DNA of 64,000 nucleotides, taken from assembly GCA_019359175.1 (NCBI GenBank), contig JAHHHU010000001.1:434001-498000 (forward strand). Reading direction: 5' to 3'. This DNA comes from Phormidium tanganyikae FI6-MK23 (lineage in GTDB: Bacteria > Cyanobacteriota > Cyanobacteriia > Leptolyngbyales > Leptolyngbyaceae). Below the pieces are notes generated by a model. The model was not told the origin of the DNA, searched no databases, and saw only the letters and a program-made list of their open reading frames with translations. The position numbers and the translations under genes were made by a program. Below, in pieces: positions 9,681 to 18,151 of the stretch. Position 1 is the stretch's first letter. Every line of letters begins with the position of its first letter.

Positions 9681-10118
9681 TTAACGCAGCGTTTCTGCGA
9701 CTCGTTTCAATCGGCGCAATTGTGCCTGCATATCTTCCTGCGTCCACTTTGCGGCAAATCGGTTAAACCCAAACCGCACAATCGCATTCGGAATCTCGAA
9801 TTCAAAGCGATTGAGTAAGCGCGTTCCTTTTGCTTCGGGATTGCACTCCCAGCGATCGCATCCCTTAAAAAAGCCCTCAAATTGCCAAACCACTAATCCC
9901 GGTTGGCGTTCTGCCACCACACTTTTTAGCGCAGGCTGCAACACCGGGATCTGAATCACAAAGCGACTTTCGCTACCGACCTCAGTTGACCACTGCTCAA
10001 TCGGCTCACACCGCAATGTCGGATTCAGCCAGCGGTGCATCAAATTTAAGTCTGTAAAACAGCGCTCCACATCGGTTGCACTCGCTTGAATTAGGATCGA
10101 TTGCTCAAAAACTTCCAT
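9681..10118 (-). CDS. SRPBCC/START-like lipid- or cofactor-binding protein
   Basis: This 145-residue protein has the helix-grip opening of the SRPBCC superfamily: EQSILIQASATDVERCFTDL, written as EQSILIQASA then TDVERCFTDL, followed by LMHRWLNP. A strand-rich middle and a C-terminal amphipathic helix (AKWTQEDMQAQLRRLKRV) complete the fold. Members bind hydrophobic ligands and act as cyclases, aromatases or cargo carriers. No catalytic residues can be deduced, so the ligand is unknown. There is no signal peptide. It is monocistronic and convergent with the SpoIID gene. Confidence 0.75.
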   Translation of the reverse strand: MEVFEQSILIQASATDVERCFTDLNLMHRWLNPTLRCEPIEQWSTEVGSESRFVIQIPVLQPALKSVVAERQPGLVVWQFEGFFKGCDRWECNPEAKGTRLLNRFEFEIPNAIVRFGFNRFAAKWTQEDMQAQLRRLKRVAETLR

Positions 10119-10451
10119 ATGTCATGCCTCCCACCTCTACGAAACACTGCTTTGAGTCCATTCTTATTTTTCTCTATATCGAACATTTGTGCCTTAAATC
10201 GCTAGACTCTCCCTGTAGGCTGAAGATAAATCAATTTAGGAAGTGAGATACTTTCCTCTAACTTGTGCGATTCAGCAATTAAGCAAGTCGCATCACGAGT
10301 TCGGCGCATTCACATTGTCGATCGCTTTGTCGATCGCTTATCCAAGTACTTCATAGAAAATTCAAAAAAGTATTTCTAAAAGCTTTTCTCTAAGGAGAGA
10401 TACGAGTACTCTTATGATGCAACCGTAACTTCAAAGAGGGGTGCGCTACTC
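10119..10451. other. Intergenic region before the channel gene
   Basis: These 333 bases separate the divergent SRPBCC and channel genes. Two near-identical GTCGATCGCTT segments sit side by side at about 10318-10340. There is no ORF or strong terminator. The 3' end carries a purine-rich AAAGAGGGG at about 10433-10441 that probably serves as the ribosome-binding site. Confidence 0.55.
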
Positions 10452-12257
10452 TTGGTCACGGAAACCAGTACTTTTACTGTGGACTGTGCGAAGGGTAGAC
10501 AAACGGGTTTGGTTCTCTTGGAGCAGCGGTTGCAATACATCTACAAAAGCGATCGATTTAGCGCTTTTTTGAAAGCGAAAGGGGTTGATCAAAAAACCAT
10601 GAACGAGTTATTGCAACACATTGACCAGTTAGGGGGAATGCAGCGACTCACGGGGAACCTGGAGTTTGCTCAACTTCCGCCCGGAGAAGCGCCATTTGGC
10701 TACATTCAAGGAGTCAATGTCGCGGATTTATTGATTAAGTTAGGCGGTGCGTTACTTGTCCTACTGATTGGGGCGCTAGTCGCCGTTTTCGTGTCGAGTA
10801 TTGTGCGTGGACTATTGAAGCAGACGACGCTCGATAATCGTCTAGCAGATTGGGTTTCAGGCGGACGTGGACAGGCGAATTTCAATGTCGAAGGCTTAAT
10901 TTCGACGATCGTGTTTTGGATCATTATGGTTCTGGCACTGGTCGCCGCTCTGAACGCGCTTGGACTCAACGCGGTTACGCAACCGCTGAATGGCTTTCTG
11001 AATCAGATTTTCTCCTTCTTGCCTCAGTTGGGCGCAGCGGCACTGCTGGCGGGATTGGCGTGGGTGGTGGCAACGATCGCCAAAGCGATCGTCGTTCGCA
11101 CTTCACAATCGTTCTCGTTGGATGAGAAGCTGTCTGATCCGAGCGACGATCCTCTAGGAGTGAATACCTTTCGGCTCAGCGATACGTTAGGAAATGCGGT
11201 TTACTGGTTCGTTTTCTTATTTTTCTTACCGCTAATTCTAGGAGTTTTGAACCTGCAAGGCCCGCTCCAGCCTGTTCAAAACCTGCTGAATGATATTCTA
11301 AGTGCGCTTCCCAACATTATTAAAGCGTTGGCGATCGGGGCGATTGGTTGGTTTTTGGCGCGGACGGTACGCGGCATTGTGACGAATTTGCTTGCTGCTG
11401 TCGGAACTGATCAAGTTGGGTCAAGAATCGGATTGAGTCGGACGCGGGGCGGTCAATCGCTGTCGTGGATTCTCGGCACGATCGTTTATGTCTTGATTTT
11501 GATCCCGGCGGCAACTGCGGCGTTGGATGCGCTTCGGATTCCAGCGATTTCGGGGCCTGCAACTGCAATGTTGAATCAGGTGTTGAATTCACTGCCTCTG
11601 ATCTTTACCGCAGCGGCAATTTTAGCGATCGCTTATGTCCTCGGTAAGTTTGTTGCCGATTTGGTGTCGAGCATTCTTGCCAGCATTGGATTTGACAATC
11701 TCTTTTACTGGCTAGGACTGCAATCCGCGCCCTATACGCCCAAAGTTCCGCCAGAACAATACAGCACTGAGTTTCAAACGGGTGAAACGATGCTGCAACC
11801 CAATGAGACATCAGGAGTGCGATCTCCTTCTGAAATTGCAGGCGTAGTCGTTTTGGTTGGGATTTTGCTGTTTGCGACGGTTGCTGCTGTAGATGTTTTG
11901 AGAATTCAAGCATTGACTGCGATCATTGCTGGATTGCTCTATATTTTCGGACGCATTCTGTCTGGGCTGGTTGTATTTGCGGTGGGATTGTATTTAGCAA
12001 ACCTGGCGTACAACTTGATTACCAGTTCAGGAAGTCGGCAGTCGAAATTGTTGGGTCAAACGGCTCGAATTGCGATTCTCGGATTTGTGGCAGCGTTGGC
12101 ACTTCAACAAATTGGCATTGCGCCGAACATTGTAAACTTGGCGTTTGGTCTATTACTCGGTGCGATTGCGGTGGCGATTGCGATCGCGTTTGGTTTAGGC
12201 GGTCGTGATGTTGCTGGAGAGCAGTTACGCGAGTGGCTGAACGAACTTAAACGCTAA
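10452..12257 (+). CDS. Multi-TM mechanosensitive-channel-related protein with TM-helix repeats
   Basis: The 601-residue product contains at least eight to ten hydrophobic helices arranged as repeated units, for example LGGALLVLLIGALVAVFV near residue 90 and GLISTIVFWIIMVLALVA near 150. Several units are followed by VRGL- or VSSI-type turns and LNQ/LND helices, the pattern of the 'conserved TM helix' (PF05552) family related to MscS channels. The last repeat ends GLGGRDVAGEQLREWLNE, a glycine-rich pore-lining motif common to small-conductance mechanosensitive channels. The chosen start is TTG (10452), 10-12 bases after an AAGAGGGG site; no nearer in-frame ATG is present. An osmotic-release role is likely but inferred. 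Confidence 0.75.
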   Translation: MVTETSTFTVDCAKGRQTGLVLLEQRLQYIYKSDRFSAFLKAKGVDQKTMNELLQHIDQLGGMQRLTGNLEFAQLPPGEAPFGYIQGVNVADLLIKLGGALLVLLIGALVAVFVSSIVRGLLKQTTLDNRLADWVSGGRGQANFNVEGLISTIVFWIIMVLALVAALNALGLNAVTQPLNGFLNQIFSFLPQLGAAALLAGLAWVVATIAKAIVVRTSQSFSLDEKLSDPSDDPLGVNTFRLSDTLGNAVYWFVFLFFLPLILGVLNLQGPLQPVQNLLNDILSALPNIIKALAIGAIGWFLARTVRGIVTNLLAAVGTDQVGSRIGLSRTRGGQSLSWILGTIVYVLILIPAATAALDALRIPAISGPATAMLNQVLNSLPLIFTAAAILAIAYVLGKFVADLVSSILASIGFDNLFYWLGLQSAPYTPKVPPEQYSTEFQTGETMLQPNETSGVRSPSEIAGVVVLVGILLFATVAAVDVLRIQALTAIIAGLLYIFGRILSGLVVFAVGLYLANLAYNLITSSGSRQSKLLGQTARIAILGFVAALALQQIGIAPNIVNLAFGLLLGAIAVAIAIAFGLGGRDVAGEQLREWLNELKR

Positions 12258-12292
12258 AGCGTGCCTCATTTAACTTAAAGTTCAAATTTAAA

Positions 12293-12324
12293 GTGCGCTG
12301 GGTGAAATCCTCAGCGCATTTTTT
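12293..12324 (+). terminator. Rho-independent terminator after the channel gene
   Basis: The stem TGCGCTG (12294-12300) pairs with CAGCGCA (12312-12318) across an 11-base loop and is followed by six T residues. It lies 36 bp after the channel stop codon. Confidence 0.85.
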
Positions 12325-12410
12325 ATGTCGAACCGAGCAAAATTAATCTACCGAGATTTCCCGGAGGGAGCGGATCAATTTCGGGTGTACAAGAAGGGGG
12401 TTGATTTCCT

Positions 12411-13160
12411 GTGCCAATTGCTATGGCTCAAGTCCTGAATCGTCGTTCCTCCCAAGTCCCTACCCGTGATGCTGCTTCTCAATCTCCGCCTGCTGAAGCG
12501 CTGATTCAACTGCGTCAGGTGAGCAAAACTTACCCGAACGGAAGTTCTGCGCTCACAGGCATTTCGCTCGATGTTAAAGGGGGCGATTTTCTATTTATTA
12601 CAGGACATTCTGGCTCTGGGAAATCAACCCTTCTTAAATTGCTGTACGGGGCAGAATTGCCGTCTGAAGGTGAAGTATGGGTCGATCGACAAAATCCGGC
12701 TCAACTGCGCGGCAATCAACTTGCGTTTTTGCGTCGTCGCATCGGAATCGTGTTTCAAGATTACAAACTAATCCCGCGTCGAACTGTTGCGGAGAATGTT
12801 TCGGTTGCGCTGTGGGCGCAGGGCTATTCTCGTCCTGAAATTCAACGTCGCTTACAGCCTGCACTCAAAATGGTCGGATTAGCTCATAAAGCGGACTGTT
12901 TTCCTGAAGAGCTTTCGGGTGGAGAACAGCAACGGGTTAGTATTGCCCGTGCGATCGTGGGGACTCCTCCGATTCTTCTTGCCGATGAACCGACCGGAAA
13001 TCTCGATCCTGATAATTCCTGGCAAGTGGTTAAGATTCTGAAAAAGCTAAATCAGATCGGAATTACTGTTTTGGTGACGACTCACGATGAAAACCTCATT
13101 CGGTTAGCCAATCATCCGGTCGTGCAAATTCGTAACGGCAGACTGTATGAGGGCAATTGA
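12411..13160 (+). CDS. FtsE-like ABC ATPase
   Basis: This 249-residue ABC ATPase has a 30-residue polar N-terminal tail, Walker [10 protein letters not shown] near residue 69, [17 protein letters not shown], signature [15 protein letters not shown], Walker [13 protein letters not shown] and H-loop VTTHDENLI. The Q-loop context FQDYKLI, the DEPTGNLD form and the small size are typical of FtsE, which with FtsX regulates septal peptidoglycan hydrolases. No FtsX-like permease follows, so the partner must be elsewhere; LolD/MacB-type ATPases remain possible. A GTG start at 12411 follows AAGAAGGGGG; an in-frame ATG at 12423 is an alternative. Confidence 0.75.
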   Translation: MPIAMAQVLNRRSSQVPTRDAASQSPPAEALIQLRQVSKTYPNGSSALTGISLDVKGGDFLFITGHSGSGKSTLLKLLYGAELPSEGEVWVDRQNPAQLRGNQLAFLRRRIGIVFQDYKLIPRRTVAENVSVALWAQGYSRPEIQRRLQPALKMVGLAHKADCFPEELSGGEQQRVSIARAIVGTPPILLADEPTGNLDPDNSWQVVKILKKLNQIGITVLVTTHDENLIRLANHPVVQIRNGRLYEGN

Positions 13161-13161
13161 A

Positions 13162-13356
13162 TCAATACGCTTTTTCTAACCAATCGAAAATTTGATCAAG
13201 CTGGTTCAACGTGACTAAGCCGTACTGCCAAAGTACCATCGGCAGGGGGGCGAGTTCAGTTTGACTATGCTTGATCGCAAGATCGATCGCAGAAGTCGGA
13301 AGCGCCAATTCTTCCCGAAGAAACTGAATTAATCTCGATCGCTTTTTCGCTTCCAT
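13162..13356 (-). CDS. DUF2949 small cyanobacterial protein
   Basis: This 64-residue protein has the strongly conserved cyanobacterial pattern FLREELALPTSAI, then LPMVLWQYGLVTLNQLDQ and a C-terminal IFDWLEKAY. It belongs to the DUF2949 family, function unknown. There is no signal peptide or membrane segment; it is probably a small helical cytoplasmic protein. It converges on the FtsE-like gene, with its stop codon adjacent to that gene's stop. Confidence 0.8.
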   Translation of the reverse strand: MEAKKRSRLIQFLREELALPTSAIDLAIKHSQTELAPLPMVLWQYGLVTLNQLDQIFDWLEKAY

Positions 13357-13621
13357 GTCATCGCCCTGCTTTTATGAGAATCAATTTAACTTATGTAAAC
13401 AGATTCCAGCAATCTCGAAATCGTCCAAAAGTTTAGGTTTTGCCTATAAAAAGTATAGCTCCCCCTATCCATGAAAATACGGAGATGCTTTTTAAGTTCT
13501 TCATGAGTTGCCCAAAACTACGCAGTTGTTTCGCTTGATCTGCGGTCTAACCTGAGTCAATCAGCAAGTTTTAATCTTCTTGTTGAAACTTATCGTTGGT
13601 CTTTACTGGGGAGATCTCAAG

Positions 13622-14521
13622 ATGACATCACTGCCGCAACTTTTAATCTGGAGAAAGCAATCTGCTGATCGCTTACAGCAAATTTTGCTGAGTACGACGA
13701 GCAACGATCTTCAGCCGAATGATGCTCATGCAGACACACTACTGCGGCAGTTGAGCAATCTCCCTGCACGTCCTGGCGATCGCGCTCCCTATCAAGGCAG
13801 TTTCCCAAATGAAGCGGTGAGCATTGCGCGTGTCAAAACGGTTAATCGTCTCAGACAGTTGATTCTGAACATTCGGAACGCGCAGTTTCAGCCGCAAGAT
13901 CAGGCGATCGATGCTGCATTACGATCGCTTTTATCAATGCCTGCAAGAACGACTCAGAATCCTTACGCTGCGATCTTTCCGGCAACGCCTTTAGCCGATA
14001 TTAATGTCGATCGGCTGTTAGAAATTGCACCTTATGCCGATCCTGCTCAAGTGACTTCGCTGCTGCCGCATCTTCTTTTAACGATGGCAGAGTATAAAAT
14101 TAATACTCCTTTACGTCAGGCTCACTTTCTCGCTCAATTGATCCATGAATCGGGTTCATTCAACTATCTTGAAGAAATTGATCCAGGCGATTATCTCGAA
14201 GATAGAACCGATCTTGGCAACACAGAACCGGGTGACGGTCGCCGTTTCAAAGGTCGGGGGTTGATTCAAATCACGGGTCGATCGAACTATCAAGCTTGTG
14301 GACAGGCACTTGGAATTAACTTGATTCAAGCCCCGACGCGCTTGGCTGAACATGATTTGGCGTGTCTGAGTGCGGGTTGGTTCTGGTCAAAAAATCAGAT
14401 TAATCAATTTGCCGATCGAGATGATGTCGAAATGGTGTCGCGCACGATCAACGGCGGACTGAACGGATTTGATGAGAGACAATACTATCTCGCTGCGGCA
14501 AAGGATGTCCTCAACGTTTAG
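13622..14521 (+). CDS. GH19 chitinase/muramidase-like glycoside hydrolase
   Basis: With ATG 13622 as start the protein is 299 residues. That ATG is favoured because GGGGAG sits about 8 bases upstream; an in-frame TTG at 13580 would add 14 hydrophobic residues. Residues 1-130 contain two loosely repeated segments (around LLRQLSNLPARPG and ALRSLLSMPART). The GH19 lysozyme-like domain follows: HFLAQLIHESGSFNYLEE includes the catalytic Glu in HES, and RRFKGRGLIQITGRSNY is the family signature, here split as RRFKGRGLIQ and ITGRSNY. It should cleave peptidoglycan or chitin-type glycans. With the longer start the protein might be exported; with the ATG start no signal peptide is seen. Confidence 0.8.
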   Translation: MTSLPQLLIWRKQSADRLQQILLSTTSNDLQPNDAHADTLLRQLSNLPARPGDRAPYQGSFPNEAVSIARVKTVNRLRQLILNIRNAQFQPQDQAIDAALRSLLSMPARTTQNPYAAIFPATPLADINVDRLLEIAPYADPAQVTSLLPHLLLTMAEYKINTPLRQAHFLAQLIHESGSFNYLEEIDPGDYLEDRTDLGNTEPGDGRRFKGRGLIQITGRSNYQACGQALGINLIQAPTRLAEHDLACLSAGWFWSKNQINQFADRDDVEMVSRTINGGLNGFDERQYYLAAAKDVLNV

Positions 14522-14587
14522 CGGATAACGGCGATCGAGGCGTGAAGCAGGGATTAAAATACTCTGCGACCTCGATCGCGCATTCCC

Positions 14588-15379
14588 ATGTTTCTATTTC
14601 TTTCTAAACTGCTGCCGATCTTTCTTTATCCGTTGGGATTGAGTTGTGTTTTGCTCATTCTCACGCTGATTCTGTTGTGGAAAAAGCGATCGCGTTTAGC
14701 TTTAATCCCCGTCACCCTCACATTCCTGATTCTATTCTTGAGTTCAAGCGCTTGGATCAGTGATGCAATCGTTGAATCCTTAGAATTTCAGTACATTACG
14801 CAGGGCGAACTCCCGACCGCAGATGCGATCGTCGTGCTTGGGGGTGCAACGGAATCTGCACTGCCGCCGCGCCCGTGGATCGAAATTCGAGAAGAAGGCG
14901 ATCGCGTTCTTTATGGAGCGAAACTGTATCGGGATAAGAAAGCACCAAAGTTGATTCTCAGCGGGGGGCGAGTGGATTGGCGACCGAGTAGCTCATCTGA
15001 AGCCGAGGACATGGCGATTTTGATGGAAACGATGGGCGTTCAGCGATCGGCAATGTTGCTCGAACCCCGATCGCTGAACACGCGCGAGAATGCGGTGAAT
15101 TCGCTGGAAATTATGAAAGCTCAGAAGATCCAGAAAATCTTGCTCGTGACCTCCGCGATGCATATGCCGCGATCGATGATGATTTTCAAAAAGCTTGGGA
15201 TTGATGCGATTCCCGCTCCGACCGATTACACTTCGATTCAACTGGGGCAAGCAACTCGATCGAGCTTAGAAGCGACCATTCTCGACACGCTGCCGGATGC
15301 GGATCAACTCCGTCGCACCTCCCGCGCGATGAAAGAATATGTCGGAATTTTGGTGTATCGCTTGCGGGGATGGGCTTAG
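14588..15379 (+). CDS. YdcF/ElyC/SanA (DUF218) family membrane protein
   Basis: This 263-residue protein has two N-terminal membrane helices (KLLPIFLYPLGLSCVLLI and a second near ALIPVTLTFLILFLSS). A DUF218 domain follows, with ADAIVVLGGATE, RVLYGAKLYRDKKAPKLILSGG (shown as RVLYGAKLY and LILSGG), LLEPRSLNTRENAVNS and ILLVTSAMHMPRSMMIFKK. The family includes E. coli ElyC and SanA, linked to envelope integrity and peptidoglycan precursor handling. The biochemical reaction is not established. It stands 66 bp after the GH19 gene in the same direction, possibly as one envelope-related unit. Confidence 0.82.
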   Translation: MFLFLSKLLPIFLYPLGLSCVLLILTLILLWKKRSRLALIPVTLTFLILFLSSSAWISDAIVESLEFQYITQGELPTADAIVVLGGATESALPPRPWIEIREEGDRVLYGAKLYRDKKAPKLILSGGRVDWRPSSSSEAEDMAILMETMGVQRSAMLLEPRSLNTRENAVNSLEIMKAQKIQKILLVTSAMHMPRSMMIFKKLGIDAIPAPTDYTSIQLGQATRSSLEATILDTLPDADQLRRTSRAMKEYVGILVYRLRGWA

Positions 15380-15550
15380 AGACTGTTCCAAAGTGTGAAG
15401 ACCTGTTGCAACTCTTAATAAAACTGCGGAAAAGCGTTGCAGGAAGCTTGGTAGACTAAGAAGCGTATAGAAAACGTGGAATGCTGATGGTAGAGCGATT
15501 TGCCGCATCCACACGCTCACTTAGACCACACTGCGCTTTGCGTAAAACTC

Positions 15551-16627
15551 ATGGTAGATTCTCTTAAAAAACCAGGATTTGAAGAACTGCGCCCCGGAAT
15601 CAAGGTTCCAGCCAAAGAAACGCTTCTTACGCCGCGCTTCTACACCACCGACTTTGATGAGATGGCGCAGATGGATCTCTCCCTCAATGAAGAGGAGTTT
15701 GAGGCGATCGTTGCCGAATTGCGAAACGACTACAATCGCCATCATTTTGTGCGTGATGCTGAATTTGAGCAATCTTGGGATCACATTGATGGACATACCC
15801 GTAAAGTGTTTGTCGAATTCTTAGAGCGTTCTTGCACTTCTGAGTTTTCAGGCTTTCTGCTTTACAAAGAACTATCCCGCAAGCTAAAAGATCGCAATCC
15901 TCTCTTAGCAGAAGGATTTGCTCTGATATCCCGCGATGAAGCGCGTCATGCTGGGTTTTTGAACAAAGCTTTATCTGATTTCAATCTTTCTCTGGATCTG
16001 GGCTTCTTGACCAAGAGCCGCAAATACACTTTCTTCAAGCCGAAGTTCATCTTTTACGCAACATACCTTTCTGAGAAGATCGGATATTGGCGATACATTA
16101 CCATTTTCCAGCACCTTGATGCTCATCCTGAAGATCGGATCTATCCGATTTTCAAGTTTTTTGATAACTGGTGTCAGGATGAGAACCGCCACGGTGACTT
16201 TTTTGATGCCCTGATGCGGACTCAGCCCCAATTCTTAAACGATTGGAAAGCGAAGCTCTGGTGTCGGTTCTTCTTGCTGTCGGTGTTTGCGACGATGTAC
16301 TTAAATGACATTCAAAAACCCGATTTTTATGAAGCGATCGGTCTAAACACCCACGAGTTTGACTACACCGTGATCGAGAAAACGAATGAAACCGCAGGTC
16401 GCGTTTTCCCGATCGTTCTCGATGTGAAGCATCCTGAGTTCTACTCACGCTTGGAAACTTGCGTGAAGAACAACGAGAATTTAAGAGCGATCGACATCGC
16501 CAACGGATCAAAATTCGTTAAGACGCTGAAAAAGCTGCCTTACTACCTCTCGAATGGGGTTCAACTAGCGAAACTGTATTTCATTAAACCGATCGAGATG
16601 ACCCCGTTACATGGTCAAGTTCGATAA
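15551..16627 (+). CDS. acsF: Mg-protoporphyrin IX monomethyl ester (oxidative) cyclase AcsF
   Basis: This is the di-iron oxygenase that forms the isocyclic E ring of chlorophyll from Mg-protoporphyrin IX monomethyl ester using O2. With the ATG at 15551 the protein is 358 residues, the normal family size; the reading frame is open further upstream but that extension (15500) is not family-like. The two iron-ligand motifs are visible: [11 protein letters not shown] in the first half and [11 protein letters not shown] in the second, each preceded by the matching Glu helix. It is monocistronic with a strong terminator, and is the aerobic form, as opposed to BchE. Confidence 0.95.
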   Translation: MVDSLKKPGFEELRPGIKVPAKETLLTPRFYTTDFDEMAQMDLSLNEEEFEAIVAELRNDYNRHHFVRDAEFEQSWDHIDGHTRKVFVEFLERSCTSEFSGFLLYKELSRKLKDRNPLLAEGFALISRDEARHAGFLNKALSDFNLSLDLGFLTKSRKYTFFKPKFIFYATYLSEKIGYWRYITIFQHLDAHPEDRIYPIFKFFDNWCQDENRHGDFFDALMRTQPQFLNDWKAKLWCRFFLLSVFATMYLNDIQKPDFYEAIGLNTHEFDYTVIEKTNETAGRVFPIVLDVKHPEFYSRLETCVKNNENLRAIDIANGSKFVKTLKKLPYYLSNGVQLAKLYFIKPIEMTPLHGQVR

Positions 16628-16650
16628 GCCTTGAGATACCCCTTGATCTA

Positions 16651-16680
16651 AAGCGGTTCCGTTCTGGAACCGCTTTTTTT
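16651..16680 (+). terminator. Rho-independent terminator after acsF
   Basis: Perfect 10 bp stem: AAGCGGTTCC (16651-16660) pairs with GGAACCGCTT (16666-16675) around a 5-base loop, and the T-run continues to 16680. It lies between the convergent acsF and raf1 ends. Confidence 0.92.
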
Positions 16681-16684
16681 AATC

Positions 16685-17746
16685 CTATTCATCAAGTTGC
16701 CAAAGCTCGGTTGAGTAAGCTTCGTCTAGTACCTTCCTCGGACGCATCACAAGAATGACACGCCCCAAGAGCGGTACAGTTGGCGCTTCTTCAAACCACT
16801 GCAATTCAATTTGCTCTCCGTTCGCGATCGCAAAATAACTATCCGCCTCCCAGTCCCGCTGCGCTCGATCCAACACAACGATCACTTCTTCGGTCGTGCC
16901 GGGTAACGGAGTCGGTAGTCGATTGCTGTCACACAGGATTGCTACCGGATCATCCGCGCTCCGAATCACCTGCCAGCCCGGAACCGTCATCCATGCGCCC
17001 GTTCCTGAGAATTGGACGATCGCGAATGCTCCCGTTTCTTCGGTCATTGGGACAGCGTGAAGATCTGCGACGGTGAGCGGTAGTTTTCCGGCGACTGGAA
17101 GAATGCGCGGAAGTTGCTCATCGGATTCTAGGCGATAGACCGGAAGGCGCGGAGCAGGGCGTTTTGGCGTAACCGTGAAATCGGTTAAAAGAGATTCGAT
17201 CTCACGTCGAGCAGTTTCACTATGAGCAAATTTCAAACCTCTGGCGATATAGCGCGATCGTTCTTGCAAATCAGTTTTCTCTTTTGCCGTTTTCCAAGCT
17301 TGAAACGCGATCGCATCACCGGGATGTGCCGTAAATCCTTCGGGGAGTTTGCTCAGTCGTGAGTAGTCCTTGAGCGCACGAGCAACTTCGTGAACTTCAT
17401 CAGTGTCTAAACCCTTTTCAAACACTAACTCTGCGGCGGCGGCTCGCTCTGACTGAGAGAGAACCCGCAGTTCGTAGAGAATGTCGCTGGCTTTGTGACC
17501 GAAATGCGATCGAACTGCATCCGAAACACCGACTTTTAACATCGAATCGTAAACCTGGGATGCGACGATGATTTGGTTTTGGTGAATCGGCTCAAATCCA
17601 GTCGCTTCAAAGATCGCCTGAGGCGTGTAGCCTGCTTTCTGCAAAGTTTGACAAGCTTGACCCCACTCGACCCATGATCCTTGTTTTCGACGGAGCGATA
17701 AAAGCAGTTCGTCAGCGTTTGGTAATTCTTGCGGTGTCTCAGTCAT
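16685..17746 (-). CDS. raf1: Rubisco accumulation factor 1 (Raf1)
   Basis: This 353-residue assembly chaperone stabilises RbcL dimers during Rubisco biogenesis. The N-terminal alpha domain begins ELLLSLRRKQGSWVEWG and continues with ILYELRVLSQSERAAAAELV, here noted as ILYELRVL and SQSERAAAAELV. A linker around residue 190-205 (TPKRPAPRLPVYRLES) leads to the beta domain that dimerises and ends in MRPRKVLDEAY. The ATG at 17746 is chosen over an in-frame TTG at 17773 because it lies about 10 bases after a GGGA site and matches the family start. The neighbour acsF is not functionally linked. Confidence 0.92.
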   Translation of the reverse strand: MTETPQELPNADELLLSLRRKQGSWVEWGQACQTLQKAGYTPQAIFEATGFEPIHQNQIIVASQVYDSMLKVGVSDAVRSHFGHKASDILYELRVLSQSERAAAAELVFEKGLDTDEVHEVARALKDYSRLSKLPEGFTAHPGDAIAFQAWKTAKEKTDLQERSRYIARGLKFAHSETARREIESLLTDFTVTPKRPAPRLPVYRLESDEQLPRILPVAGKLPLTVADLHAVPMTEETGAFAIVQFSGTGAWMTVPGWQVIRSADDPVAILCDSNRLPTPLPGTTEEVIVVLDRAQRDWEADSYFAIANGEQIELQWFEEAPTVPLLGRVILVMRPRKVLDEAYSTELWQLDE

Positions 17747-17803
17747 GGCGCGTTTTTCCCAGTGAATCCTCAATCAGATTAGCAAAGGGAGCAATGCAAT
17801 TTG

Positions 17804-17980
17804 TTAAACTTCGGAATTCTCTAAACGATCGACGCGAGTAATCGTCAGTGTACCTCTGTCGATCGGAAAGATAGGTTTACTCAAAACATTCTGATAAAGG
17901 CGAAAGATTCCAATCACTGCGCCAAATCCAATCAATAGCGCGAGAACAAGACTTGAGCGATATCGCGGCTGAACATTCAT
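17804..17980 (-). CDS. Small single-pass membrane protein, unknown
   Basis: From ATG 17980 the product is 58 residues: MNVQPRYRSS, one hydrophobic helix (LVLALLIGFGAVIGIFRL, about residues 11-28), then a polar tail with DRGTLTITRVDRLEN. The frame continues upstream to 18187, but that part overlaps the porin start and looks non-coding. No family is recognised. The single helix with an N-terminal positive charge suggests an N-in, C-out bitopic protein. Confidence 0.5.
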   Translation of the reverse strand: MNVQPRYRSSLVLALLIGFGAVIGIFRLYQNVLSKPIFPIDRGTLTITRVDRLENSEV

Positions 17981-18151
17981 GTTATGAGAACTTGTTATCG
18001 AAGAGTTTAGATTTAATTTAGCGGTCGAAACTCGATCGATACGCCCATCTGAAGAAAGAAAGTCGTCTGATTGACTGTACTTAAGACGAAGGTGAGATTT
18101 TATACGAAGTTGCGGGTATAAGGGGAAGGCAGCACTCAGAATAAATTGACG